Shown in pieces: positions 18,020 to 26,286 of a stretch of 64,000 bases of DNA. How positions within the stretch are numbered: position 1 is the stretch's first letter; the number at the start of each line of letters is the position of its first letter. The notes under the pieces were generated by a model. That model was not told the origin of the DNA. It did not search any database and saw only the letters and a program-made list of their open reading frames with translations. Source of the DNA: Vibrio maritimus (GTDB lineage Bacteria > Pseudomonadota > Gammaproteobacteria > Enterobacterales > Vibrionaceae). Location: positions 1,054,001-1,118,000 of the forward strand of contig NZ_CP090438.1 of assembly GCF_021441885.1 (NCBI RefSeq). The letters are read 5' to 3'. The position numbers were made by a program, and so were the translations under genes.

Positions 18020-18248
18020 TCAGCTTTAGTCTAAACCACAGAAAAAAACCAAGCTTTCATCGTGTCTGTACGGATAATGTACTGATTTAAATAAGCAAAA
18101 ATGAGGGGGAGGAAAAGCTAACACTTAGCTGGTCAAAAACTATCCACAACTTGTCCAAAAGGTTACATTCCGACAACTTTGACAGGTTTTCTCTACCAAA
18201 CAGCAGTTAATCAACATTTAGAAAGCGTTCTTTTCTTGAGAGTTTGAG

Positions 18249-18257
18249 TGTTATAAT
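18249..18257 (+). promoter_or_regulatory. Extended -10 promoter of rluC, abutting the start codon
   Basis: TGTTATAAT is a perfect extended -10 element. Standard spacing places +1 at 18264, the A of the rluC ATG. No good -35 is seen at 16-18 bases, consistent with an extended -10 promoter. The rest of 18020-18248 shows no gene. Confidence 0.55.
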
Positions 18258-18263
18258 GACGAA

Positions 18264-19211
18264 ATGAGTGAAATAAGAACAAAAGTCCAATTCGTCGATA
18301 TCGACGACGATATGGCTGGCCAGCGCATAGATAATTTTCTGCGTAACCAACTAAAAAACATCCCAAAGAGTGTTGTGTACCGAATTGTGCGCAAGGGAGA
18401 AGTGCGCGTAAATAAAAAGCGTGTGAAGGCAGAATATAAATTGCAAGCAGGCGACTTGGTTCGTATTCCTCCTGTAACACTCGAAGAGAAAGAGCCTGAA
18501 GCGCCGCTCAATACCAATCTCAACAAGGTGGCGGAGCTTGAATCCCAAATCATCTATGAAGATGATCACATGTTGGTGTTGAACAAGCCATCAGGGTTAG
18601 CCGTGCATGGCGGGAGTGGCCTTAAGTTCGGTGCCATCGAAGCACTGCGTGCGCTAAGACCGCAAGCTCGATTTCTTGAGTTGGTGCATCGTATAGACAG
18701 AGATACCTCTGGTATTCTGCTGGTCGCGAAAAAGCGCTCTGCGCTTCGTCACCTGCAAGCTCAGTTCCGTGAGAAGACGGTTCAGAAATACTACTACGCG
18801 TTGGTGATGGGCAAATGGAAGCCGAGCTGTAAGGTGGTGAAAGCGCCACTTCTGAAAAATGAAGTGAACAGTATTGTTAGAGTGAACCCCAACGGAAAAG
18901 CATCGGAAACTCGTTTCAAAGTTCTTGCGTCTTACGAGCAGGCGACCTTGATTCAGGCAAGCCCTATCACCGGTCGAACGCATCAGATTCGCGTCCACAC
19001 GCAATATACTGGACACCCGATAGCTTGGGATGATCGCTATGGGGACCGTCGATTTGATGCGTATACCGCAAAGGTAGGTCTCGATCGACTCTTCTTACAC
19101 GCTGCAAATATCATCTTCACGCACCCAGGCAAAGAAGAAAAAATGGAAATCCACGCTGAGATGGAACCTAAGCTACAACGCGCTCTGGATAAGCTGAAAA
19201 CGATGCAATGA
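18264..19211 (+). CDS. rluC: 23S rRNA pseudouridine synthase RluC
   Basis: RluC converts U955, U2504 and U2580 of 23S rRNA to pseudouridine. The 315-residue protein has an N-terminal S4 RNA-binding domain (about 18-80) and an RluA-type catalytic domain with the nucleophile D145 in HRIDRDTSG. Motifs TGRTHQIRVHTQY and RLFLHA are conserved. The first ATG (18264) is kept because the residues before the S4 domain match the family, but it has no Shine-Dalgarno and sits where the promoter predicts transcription to begin. It is divergent from rne. Confidence 0.93.
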   Translation: MSEIRTKVQFVDIDDDMAGQRIDNFLRNQLKNIPKSVVYRIVRKGEVRVNKKRVKAEYKLQAGDLVRIPPVTLEEKEPEAPLNTNLNKVAELESQIIYEDDHMLVLNKPSGLAVHGGSGLKFGAIEALRALRPQARFLELVHRIDRDTSGILLVAKKRSALRHLQAQFREKTVQKYYYALVMGKWKPSCKVVKAPLLKNEVNSIVRVNPNGKASETRFKVLASYEQATLIQASPITGRTHQIRVHTQYTGHPIAWDDRYGDRRFDAYTAKVGLDRLFLHAANIIFTHPGKEEKMEIHAEMEPKLQRALDKLKTMQ

Positions 19212-19233
19212 TTTTCGGTGATGCGATTTGTAG

Positions 19234-19265
19234 AAAAGCGAAGCTCTTTACAGCTTCGCTTTTTT
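19234..19265. terminator. Bidirectional terminator between rluC and yceF
   Basis: AAAAGCGAAGCT and AGCTTCGCTTTT pair over twelve bases with a six-base loop, and T residues follow. Confidence 0.8.
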
Positions 19266-19285
19266 GTTATTGGTAAGCACAACGC

Positions 19286-19870
19286 TTAGGCAAGCGGGGA
19301 GATTCCGTGCTTTTCTAGCATGGTGATCAAATCGATCAGAGGCAGTCCGACTAGGGTGTTTGGATCCTTGCCATTTAACGCACTAAATAAAGTGATACCA
19401 AGCCCTTCACTTTTAAAGCTGCCTGCGCAGTAGAAGGGCTGCTCAATATCGACATAACGCTCGATCTGCTTTTGTGTTAGCTTTCTGAAGCTGACATCGA
19501 ATGTGTCGACTGTGACATCTGAGGTGCCGGTTTCGGTATTGTAGACGGCAAGACCCGTATAAAAACGAATGGTTTTACCGCTCTGTTGAGAGAGTTGATT
19601 TACGGCATTTTCTCTGTTGAGCGGTTTACCGATAATCTGGCCATCGATGACGCACACTTGATCGCTTCCAATAACGATAGCATCGGGTTCCGCTCTGAGA
19701 GCTTGCGCTTTTTCAAGTGCAAGACGCTGTACTAACTGCTCTGCAGACTCGCTTGAGTGGGCTTTTTCATCTACATTGGGTGCCTTCGCTTCAAACTCTA
19801 GTGCCAATTTGCTCAAAAGCTCAGCACGGAAGGGAGAAGTGGACGCTAAAATGAGTCTTGTGGATTTCAT
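19286..19870 (-). CDS. yceF: Maf-family nucleotide pyrophosphatase YceF
   Basis: Maf proteins hydrolyse non-canonical nucleoside triphosphates. The YceF subgroup prefers 7-methyl-GTP. The 194-residue protein has the signature ASTSPFRAELL (9-19) and the catalytic GSDQV with D70. Its position between rluC and yceD matches E. coli, which supports the subgroup over the dTTP/UTP-specific Maf (YhdE). It is divergent from yceD. Confidence 0.88.
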   Translation of the reverse strand: MKSTRLILASTSPFRAELLSKLALEFEAKAPNVDEKAHSSESAEQLVQRLALEKAQALRAEPDAIVIGSDQVCVIDGQIIGKPLNRENAVNQLSQQSGKTIRFYTGLAVYNTETGTSDVTVDTFDVSFRKLTQKQIERYVDIEQPFYCAGSFKSEGLGITLFSALNGKDPNTLVGLPLIDLITMLEKHGISPLA

Positions 19871-19967
19871 TTTGGGCTCAGTTTTCTTATCATAATTGCA
19901 GTTTCTGGAGATATTGTTAGATTCTTAATCTGTAGGCAAAAAAAGTACAACTTTTTCGCCTTTTTCT

Positions 19968-19996
19968 TTGACTAAATCCGTTTTGGAAGATAATAT
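19968..19996 (+). promoter_or_regulatory. Strong sigma-70 promoter of yceD-rpmF, next to the start codon
   Basis: TTGACT (19968-19973) and TAATAT (19991-19996) are separated by exactly 17 bases. The expected start point is about 20003, three bases before the yceD ATG, so the message would be leaderless or nearly so. Confidence 0.65.
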
Positions 19997-20005
19997 TCGC
20001 GCCCT

Positions 20006-20533
20006 ATGCAAAAGGTAAAAATACCGCGAACTGTTGACCCGGGTAAGACGGCACAGAAGAGACTCGACTACGATGGCATCATCCAAGTCAGCCTTTTCAA
20101 GCGTCTGAGCGAGTCAGTTAGTAGCGTAAAACGCGATGCTGAAGTGACATTGTCCTTTGGGCATGATGAACAGCGACTCGTTGTTATCTCTGGTAAAGCT
20201 AACATCGAAGTTGATTTGGAATGTCAGCGTTGTAATGAGATTTTCACACACCTGTGTGAAGTTCAATTCACTTATACTCCTTATTACAGTGAGAAGAGTG
20301 AAGAGGACGCACCGGAAGATTACGATTTGGTAGATCTTAATGAGTACGGTGAGGTCGATCTCATACAATTAGTTGAAGACGAGTTCATCTTAAACCTGCC
20401 TCAAGTCGCAATGCACGATATAGCAGACTGTAGCGTTGACTCAAACAACATGGTGTTTGGAGATATTCCGGAAGAGGTTCCAGAAGATAAGCCAAATCCA
20501 TTTGATGTTTTAAAGAGCTTAAAGCGTGAGTAA
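20006..20533 (+). CDS. yceD: YceD (DUF177), 23S rRNA accumulation protein
   Basis: The 175-residue acidic protein aligns with E. coli YceD from its first residues (MQKVKIPRTVDP) to its last (PNPF-VL-SLKRE), including the C-x2-C in LECQRCNEIF. YceD family proteins are needed for normal 23S rRNA levels, and are almost always encoded just before rpmF. There is no Shine-Dalgarno before the ATG, and the promoter -10 ends only nine bases upstream. The C-terminal NPF-x-VL-x-SLK motif is intact. Confidence 0.92.
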   Translation: MQKVKIPRTVDPGKTAQKRLDYDGIIQVSLFKRLSESVSSVKRDAEVTLSFGHDEQRLVVISGKANIEVDLECQRCNEIFTHLCEVQFTYTPYYSEKSEEDAPEDYDLVDLNEYGEVDLIQLVEDEFILNLPQVAMHDIADCSVDSNNMVFGDIPEEVPEDKPNPFDVLKSLKRE

Positions 20534-20576
20534 CAGAGTTACTGACGTTTAAATTACTAACATAGGAGTAGGGTCC

Positions 20577-20747
20577 ATGGCCGTACAAAAAAGCAAGAAG
20601 TCACGTTCTATGCGTGGCATGCGTCGTTCACATGATGCGCTAACTTCAGCTGCACTATCTGTAGACGCAACTTCAGGTGAAACTCACCTACGTCACAACG
20701 TGACTGCTGACGGTTACTACCGTGGCAAAAAGGTTATCAACAAGTAA
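20577..20747 (+). CDS. rpmF: 50S ribosomal protein L32
   Basis: This short gene encodes 56 residues starting MAVQKSKKSRSMRGMRRSHD and ending RGKKVINK, a full-length L32 of the zinc-free type (no cysteines). L32 is a structural protein of the large ribosomal subunit. The ATG follows ATAGGAGTAGGG. It is cotranscribed with yceD upstream and plsX downstream, as in E. coli. Confidence 0.97.
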   Translation: MAVQKSKKSRSMRGMRRSHDALTSAALSVDATSGETHLRHNVTADGYYRGKKVINK

Positions 20748-20756
20748 GGTTGACCT

Positions 20757-21782
20757 TTGCATAATATAACCGTTGCACTTGATGCAATGGGCGGGGATTT
20801 CGGTCCTTCCGTAACAGTGCCTGCCGCCGTGCAGGCACTGTCGCTTTTCCCAGAGCTAAAAGTGGTGCTTGTTGGCGACGAGCCGTCAATAAACACGCAA
20901 CTCAAACATCTAGGTTACCAAAACAGTAACCGTCTTACGGTCATGCATAGTGACCGAGTCATTTCGAATTCCGAAAAGCCTTCCTTCGCCCTCAGAAACA
21001 GTCAAGATACGTCTATGCGTATAGCGATTGATCTAGTTGAATCCGAGCAAGCTGACGCGTGCGTAAGCGGCGGTAATACCGGTGCGCTAATGGCACTATC
21101 AAGATTCCGTCTTAAGCTCCTCCCTGGCATAGATAGACCTGCGTTAGTTTCCGCTCTACCTACTGCACAAGGCAGAAAAACCTGGATGCTAGATCTTGGC
21201 GCAAATGCGTCTGTCGATGCCGATTCTCTATTTCAGTTTGCTGTAATGGGAAGCGCACTTGCTGAGCAACATCTTGGACGAAGCCCTAGAGTCGCAATAT
21301 TGAATATCGGTGCAGAAGAAATAAAAGGTAACGATCTCGTCAAACGTTGCTCAGAAATGCTGACACAATGCCGATCTATTAACTATATTGGATTCGTTGA
21401 AGGAAATGAGTTACTCAGCGACAGCGCAGATGTCATTGTCTGCGATGGCTTTGTTGGTAACACAACATTGAAAGCTTGCGAAGGAACTGCGCAATTTATT
21501 ATCAACAAACTTAAAGCCAAATTATCCACCTCTACAATCAAAGGATGGCTGGCTAGATTGCTGTTTTCTGATGTATTAAACGAAGTTAAAGCACTGAACC
21601 CCGACCAGTATAACGGGGCAAGTTTGTTAGGATTGCGCGGCATTGTCATAAAAAGCCACGGAAGTGCTGATGTTTCAGCGCTTGTTAATGCAATAGGCGA
21701 AGCGGTTCACGAGGTTAAACGCCAAGTGCCAAACCAAATAAGCGATCGTCTAGAAGCAGTGTTACTCGAGAGGCAGTATTAG
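20757..21782 (+). CDS. plsX: Phosphate acyltransferase PlsX
   Basis: PlsX makes acyl-phosphate from acyl-ACP for PlsY, the first step of phospholipid synthesis. The 341-residue protein begins with the conserved VALDAMGGDFGP block and has SGGNTGALMA and VCDGFVGN motifs. Initiation at TTG 20757 is favoured because the conserved block begins three residues later and AAGG (20746-20749), overlapping the rpmF stop, is correctly spaced. This suggests translational coupling to rpmF and moderate expression. Confidence 0.95.
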   Translation: MHNITVALDAMGGDFGPSVTVPAAVQALSLFPELKVVLVGDEPSINTQLKHLGYQNSNRLTVMHSDRVISNSEKPSFALRNSQDTSMRIAIDLVESEQADACVSGGNTGALMALSRFRLKLLPGIDRPALVSALPTAQGRKTWMLDLGANASVDADSLFQFAVMGSALAEQHLGRSPRVAILNIGAEEIKGNDLVKRCSEMLTQCRSINYIGFVEGNELLSDSADVIVCDGFVGNTTLKACEGTAQFIINKLKAKLSTSTIKGWLARLLFSDVLNEVKALNPDQYNGASLLGLRGIVIKSHGSADVSALVNAIGEAVHEVKRQVPNQISDRLEAVLLERQY

Positions 21783-21787
21783 TCTTC

Positions 21788-22738
21788 ATGTATAGCAAAA
21801 TTTTAGGTACAGGCAGCTACCTGCCGTCTCAGATCCGCACCAATGCAGATCTAGAGAAAATGGTAGATACGACAGATGAATGGATCGTCACTCGCACAGG
21901 TATTAAAGAACGTAGAATCGCTGCAGAGGACGAAACCGTTGCAGACATGGGCTACGAAGCTTCCTTGAAAGCTATTGAGATGGCGGGCATCGATAAGAAT
22001 GATATCGATCTAATTATTGTTGCAACAACAAGTAGTAGCCACGCTTTTCCTTCGTCGGCTTGTCAAGTTCAAGCAAAACTTGGCATTCAAGGTTGCCCTG
22101 CTTTTGATATGGCTGCAGCATGTACAGGTTTTGTATACGCGCTGTCAGTTGCTGATCAACATATCCGTTCAGGAATGTGTAAAAACGTATTGGTGATTGG
22201 CTCAGATTGTCTATCTAAAACGGTCGAAGAAATTGATCGCTCAACCATCATCCTATTCGGTGATGCAGCCGGTGCTGTGGTTTTGGGTGCTAGTGAAGAG
22301 CCAGGCATCATTTCGACGCATCTATATGCAGATGGTCGTTTTGGCGATCTTCTCAGTCTTGAAATGCCTGTACGTGGCGGTGAACTCGATAAGTGGCTGA
22401 ACATGTCAGGTAACGAAGTATTCAAAGTTGCCGTTACTCAGCTATCGAAACTAGTTAAAGATACACTAAGCGCGAACGATATGAGCAAAGAGGACCTCGA
22501 TTGGTTGGTTCCTCATCAAGCGAACTATCGCATCATTTCGGCAACCGCGAAAAAACTGGGTATGTCGATGGATCAAGTCGTCCTAACACTTGATCGCCAC
22601 GGTAATACTTCGGCAGCAACCGTCCCAACGGCCTTAGATGAGGCGGTTCGCGATGGTCGCATTAAGCGTGGACAGAACCTTCTATTAGAAGCGTTTGGTG
22701 GTGGTTTTACCTGGGGTTCAGCGTTAGTTCGCTTCTAA
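21788..22738 (+). CDS. fabH: 3-oxoacyl-ACP synthase III FabH
   Basis: FabH condenses acetyl-CoA with malonyl-ACP to start fatty-acid synthesis. The 316 residues include the catalytic Cys112 (AAACTGF), the His in LVPHQAN and the Asn in RHGNTSAA. It begins five bases after the plsX stop. Gene order plsX-fabH-fabD-fabG-acpP is as in E. coli. Confidence 0.97.
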   Translation: MYSKILGTGSYLPSQIRTNADLEKMVDTTDEWIVTRTGIKERRIAAEDETVADMGYEASLKAIEMAGIDKNDIDLIIVATTSSSHAFPSSACQVQAKLGIQGCPAFDMAAACTGFVYALSVADQHIRSGMCKNVLVIGSDCLSKTVEEIDRSTIILFGDAAGAVVLGASEEPGIISTHLYADGRFGDLLSLEMPVRGGELDKWLNMSGNEVFKVAVTQLSKLVKDTLSANDMSKEDLDWLVPHQANYRIISATAKKLGMSMDQVVLTLDRHGNTSAATVPTALDEAVRDGRIKRGQNLLLEAFGGGFTWGSALVRF

Positions 22739-22795
22739 CCTCACGAACACCGAGCGATATAAGAGTCATAGATTGCGTTGTTTAAGGAAATAACG

Positions 22796-23719
22796 ATGAG
22801 TAATTTTGCAATCGTGTTCCCAGGTCAGGGTTCACAAACAGTTGGCATGCTAGCAGAGCTAGGCGAGCAACATGAGATCGTAAAAGCGACATTTGCGGAA
22901 GCATCTGAAGCACTTGGTTACGACCTATGGGCATTGGTTCAAAACGGCCCAGCAGAAGATTTAAATCAAACCCATCGCACGCAGCCTGCGCTATTAGCTT
23001 CTTCTGTAGCTATTTGGCGTGTATGGCAAGAGCAGGGTCTTGCTCAGCCTAAACTCGTAGCGGGTCACAGCCTAGGTGAGTACTCAGCGCTAGTGTGTGC
23101 TGGTGTCATTGACTTCAAAGAAGCGATCAAACTTGTTGAACTTCGCGGTCAGTTGATGCAAGAAGCCGTTCCTGCTGGCGTTGGCGCGATGTATGCCATC
23201 ATCGGTCTAGATGATGAGTCGATTGCTAAAGCGTGTGAAGAAGCAGCACAGGGTGAAGTGGTTTCCCCAGTGAACTTTAACTCACCAGGTCAGGTTGTTA
23301 TTGCGGGTAACAAAGCAGCTGTAGAGCGAGCTGGCGCACTATGTAAAGAAGCGGGTGCTAAACGCGCGCTACCATTGCCAGTGTCGGTACCTTCTCACTG
23401 TGCGCTGATGAAACCAGCAGCAGAAAAGCTCGCGGTTGCGCTTGAAGCGATTGAATTCAACGCACCTTCGGTTCCTGTCATCAACAACGTTGATGTTGAA
23501 ACAGAAACCGACCCAGCAAAAATTAAAGACGCGCTAGTTCGCCAGCTTTACAGCCCAGTTCGTTGGACTGAAGGCGTTGAGAAAATGAGCGAGCAAGGCG
23601 TTGAGAAACTGTTGGAACTTGGTCCAGGTAAAGTGTTAACTGGCCTAACAAAACGCATTGTTAAGACATTGAGTGCGGCTGCGGTAAATGACGCTGCGTC
23701 ACTCGAAGCTGCAAAATAA
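22796..23719 (+). CDS. fabD: Malonyl-CoA:ACP transacylase FabD
   Basis: FabD loads malonyl groups onto ACP. The 307-residue protein starts MSNFAIVFPGQGSQ, and the active-site Ser92 is in GHSLGEY. I use the ATG at 22796, with AAGGAAA nine bases upstream; a TTG at 22778 would add six non-family residues and would include the ribosome-binding site in the coding sequence. Confidence 0.96.
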   Translation: MSNFAIVFPGQGSQTVGMLAELGEQHEIVKATFAEASEALGYDLWALVQNGPAEDLNQTHRTQPALLASSVAIWRVWQEQGLAQPKLVAGHSLGEYSALVCAGVIDFKEAIKLVELRGQLMQEAVPAGVGAMYAIIGLDDESIAKACEEAAQGEVVSPVNFNSPGQVVIAGNKAAVERAGALCKEAGAKRALPLPVSVPSHCALMKPAAEKLAVALEAIEFNAPSVPVINNVDVETETDPAKIKDALVRQLYSPVRWTEGVEKMSEQGVEKLLELGPGKVLTGLTKRIVKTLSAAAVNDAASLEAAK

Positions 23720-23733
23720 TAAGGAATCCAATA

Positions 23734-24471
23734 ATGATGAACCTTGAAGGCAAGATTGCCTTAGTAACAGGTGCAAGCCGTGGTATTGGTCGCTCAATTG
23801 CAGAGCTACTGGTAGAGCGCGGTGCGACAGTAATTGGTACGGCGACATCAGATAACGGTGCAGCTGCTATCAGCGAGTACTTAGGTGAAAATGGCAAAGG
23901 CCTAGCGCTAAACGTGACAGATACTGACTCGATCGAAGCTGTTCTTAAGCAAATCAACGATGAATTTGGTGCGATCGACATTCTTGTTAACAACGCTGGC
24001 ATCACTCGCGATAACCTATTAATGCGTATGAAGGACGATGAGTGGACAGATATCATGGACACTAACCTAACGTCTATCTTCCGCCTATCTAAAGCTGTGT
24101 TGCGCGGTATGATGAAGAAGCGTCAGGGTCGCATCATCAACGTGGGTTCTGTCGTTGGTACTATGGGTAACGCTGGTCAAACGAACTATGCTGCTGCAAA
24201 AGCAGGCGTAATCGGTTTCACCAAGTCTATGGCTCGTGAAGTTGCTTCACGCGGTGTGACGGTGAACACAGTTGCACCAGGTTTTATCGAAACAGATATG
24301 ACAAAAGCACTGAATGATGAGCAACGAGCTGCTACACTAGCCAACGTGCCTGCTGGTCGTTTAGGTGACCCACGTGAAATCGCTTCAGCTGTTGCATTTC
24401 TTGCATCGCCAGAAGCGGCATACATCACAGGTGAAACACTTCACGTAAATGGTGGCATGTACATGGTTTGA
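23734..24471 (+). CDS. fabG: 3-oxoacyl-ACP reductase FabG
   Basis: FabG is the NADPH-dependent reductase of the elongation cycle, an SDR enzyme. It has TGASRGIG near the N terminus, the NNAG motif, and the catalytic Ser/Tyr/Lys with YAAAKAG. Two ATGs occur in tandem: 23734 is better spaced from AAGGA, while 23737 gives the standard 244 residues starting MNLEG. The gene lies 14 bases after fabD. Confidence 0.96.
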   Translation: MMNLEGKIALVTGASRGIGRSIAELLVERGATVIGTATSDNGAAAISEYLGENGKGLALNVTDTDSIEAVLKQINDEFGAIDILVNNAGITRDNLLMRMKDDEWTDIMDTNLTSIFRLSKAVLRGMMKKRQGRIINVGSVVGTMGNAGQTNYAAAKAGVIGFTKSMAREVASRGVTVNTVAPGFIETDMTKALNDEQRAATLANVPAGRLGDPREIASAVAFLASPEAAYITGETLHVNGGMYMV

Positions 24472-24539
24472 TCTGTGCAACATTTGTGCATGATTTAAGT
24501 CAAAAATGTACTGAATTTCGGTTAAATTCGCTAAAATTG

Positions 24540-24551
24540 TGGTTTGACCAG
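24540..24551. promoter_or_regulatory. FadR-like operator upstream of acpP
   Basis: TGGTTTGACCAG matches 10 of the 11 fixed positions of the FadR core TGGTCNGACCAG. It lies about 50 bases upstream of the predicted acpP start point, where an activator could act. FadR activates fatty-acid synthesis genes in E. coli and is present in Vibrio; its action here is inferred. Confidence 0.4.
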
Positions 24552-24562
24552 CAAGGACCCCC

Positions 24563-24590
24563 TTGCAACTTTCAACAGTTCGAATAAACT
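24563..24590 (+). promoter_or_regulatory. Candidate acpP promoter
   Basis: TTGCAA (24563-24568) and TAAACT (24585-24590) are 16 bases apart in the 160-base gap between fabG and acpP. TAAAAT at 24532-24537 is an alternative -10. An internal promoter is expected, because ACP is needed in far larger amounts than the upstream enzymes. Confidence 0.4.
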
Positions 24591-24633
24591 ACGGAAACAT
24601 CGCATAGAGCGAAATCTGTAAAGGAAAATTAAA

Positions 24634-24867
24634 ATGAGCAACATCGAAGAACGCGTAAAGAAAATCATTGTTGAACAGCTAGGTGTGGACGAAGCAGAAG
24701 TTAAAAACGAAGCTTCTTTCGTTGACGATCTAGGTGCTGACTCTCTAGACACAGTTGAGCTAGTAATGGCTCTAGAAGAGGAATTCGACACTGAGATTCC
24801 TGATGAAGAAGCTGAGAAGATCACTACTGTTCAAGCTGCTATCGACTACGTAAACAGCGCTCAGTAA
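24634..24867 (+). CDS. acpP: Acyl carrier protein
   Basis: This is a typical 77-residue, very acidic ACP. Ser37 in [10 protein letters not shown] carries the phosphopantetheine arm that holds growing acyl chains. The start has AAAGGAAA upstream. A strong hairpin terminator follows, so much of the acpP transcription probably stops before fabF. Confidence 0.98.
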
Positions 24868-24878
24868 TATCTCTTTCT

Positions 24879-24909
24879 AGGCGGCCTCCTTGGCCGCCTG
24901 TGTTTTTTT
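24879..24909 (+). terminator. Terminator between acpP and fabF
   Basis: AGGCGGCC and GGCCGCCT form an eight-pair GC-rich stem with a five-base loop, followed after two bases by seven T residues. It should separate high acpP expression from fabF. Confidence 0.8.
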
Positions 24910-24962
24910 AAAACGTCTTCTATCCTTTCATATAGAATCATAAATATCCCGGAGAAAAAATC

Positions 24963-26204
24963 GTGTCCAAGCGTCGTGTTGTTGTCACTGGCATGGGTAT
25001 GTTGTCGCCGGTAGGCAACAGCGTAGAATCTTCATGGAAAGCCCTTCTTGAAGGCAAGAGTGGTATCGTAAATATTGAACATTTCGATACAACCGATTTC
25101 TCTACTCGTTTCGCTGGCTTAGTTAAAGACTTTGACGGTAGTGAATACGTGTCTAAAAAAGATGCTAAGAAAATGGATTTGTTTATCCAGTACGGCATCG
25201 TAGCAGGTATGCACGCACTCAAAGACTCTGGTCTTGAAGTCACTCCAGAAAACCAACACCGTGTAGGTGTGGCTATCGGTTCTGGTATTGGTGGCCTTGA
25301 CCTAATTGAAGCGGGACATCAAGCGTTGGTATCGAAAGGCCCTCGTCGTGTAAGTCCTTTCTTTGTCCCTTCGACTATTGTAAACATGGTTGCTGGCCAA
25401 CTTTCTATTCTTGCTGGATTACGTGGTCCTAACATTGCTATCTCTACAGCATGTACAACAGGCCTACATAACATCGGCCACGCTGCTCGTATGATCGCTT
25501 ATGGTGATGCAGAAGCAATGGTTGCTGGTGGTTCTGAAAAAGCATCTACACCACTCGGCATGGCGGGCTTTGGCGCAGCGAAGGCGCTATCAACTCGCAA
25601 TGATGAGCCTCAAAAAGCATCTCGTCCATGGGATGTTGATCGTGACGGCTTCGTGCTAGGTGATGGTGCAGGTATGTTGGTACTAGAAGAGTACGAACAC
25701 GCAAAAGCACGTGGCGCTAAAATCTATGCAGAGCTTGTTGGCTTTGGTATGAGCGGTGACGCTTACCACATGACGTCTCCAAGCGAAGATGGCTCTGGTG
25801 GTGCGCTTGCAATGGAAGCAGCACTGCGTGACGCTGGTATCACTGGCGAACAGATTGGTTATGTTAACGCACACGGTACATCAACTCCTGCAGGTGATGT
25901 GGCGGAAATCAAGGGCATTAAACGTGCACTTGGCGAGGAAGGCGCGAAGAAAGTACTGGTTTCTTCTACCAAGTCTATGACAGGTCACCTATTGGGTGCT
26001 GCGGGCTCGGCTGAAGCTATCATTACCATCATGTCTTTGGTTGACCAAATTGTTCCACCAACGATTAACCTAGATAACCCTGATCCTGAATGTGATGTTG
26101 ACTTAGTGCCATTTACCGCACGTAAAGTGGATATGGAATATGCACTTTGTAACTCATTCGGTTTTGGTGGTACTAACGGTTCGCTTATCTTCAAGAAGAT
26201 GTAA
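24963..26204 (+). CDS. fabF: 3-oxoacyl-ACP synthase II FabF
   Basis: FabF elongates acyl-ACP and is important for cis-vaccenate synthesis and temperature control of membrane fluidity. The 413-residue protein carries Cys164 (STACTTG) and the two catalytic His in NAHGTSTP and SMTGHLLGAAG. The start is GTG at 24963, preceded by GGAGAAAAAA. Confidence 0.97.
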   Translation: MSKRRVVVTGMGMLSPVGNSVESSWKALLEGKSGIVNIEHFDTTDFSTRFAGLVKDFDGSEYVSKKDAKKMDLFIQYGIVAGMHALKDSGLEVTPENQHRVGVAIGSGIGGLDLIEAGHQALVSKGPRRVSPFFVPSTIVNMVAGQLSILAGLRGPNIAISTACTTGLHNIGHAARMIAYGDAEAMVAGGSEKASTPLGMAGFGAAKALSTRNDEPQKASRPWDVDRDGFVLGDGAGMLVLEEYEHAKARGAKIYAELVGFGMSGDAYHMTSPSEDGSGGALAMEAALRDAGITGEQIGYVNAHGTSTPAGDVAEIKGIKRALGEEGAKKVLVSSTKSMTGHLLGAAGSAEAIITIMSLVDQIVPPTINLDNPDPECDVDLVPFTARKVDMEYALCNSFGFGGTNGSLIFKKM

Positions 26205-26236
26205 ACCGCGGTAATCGCATAAGAGACTTGTATTCG

Positions 26237-26267
26237 AACGGCTTGATGCTTAGCATTGAGCCGTTTT
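26237..26267 (+). terminator. Terminator-like hairpin between fabF and pabC
   Basis: AACGGCTTGATGC and GCATTGAGCCGTT pair over 13 bases (with G-T pairs) around a three-base loop, followed by a T-rich tail. It overlaps the approach to the pabC ribosome-binding site and may be leaky. Confidence 0.5.
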
Positions 26268-26286
26268 GTTATTTAAAGGAATCAAC

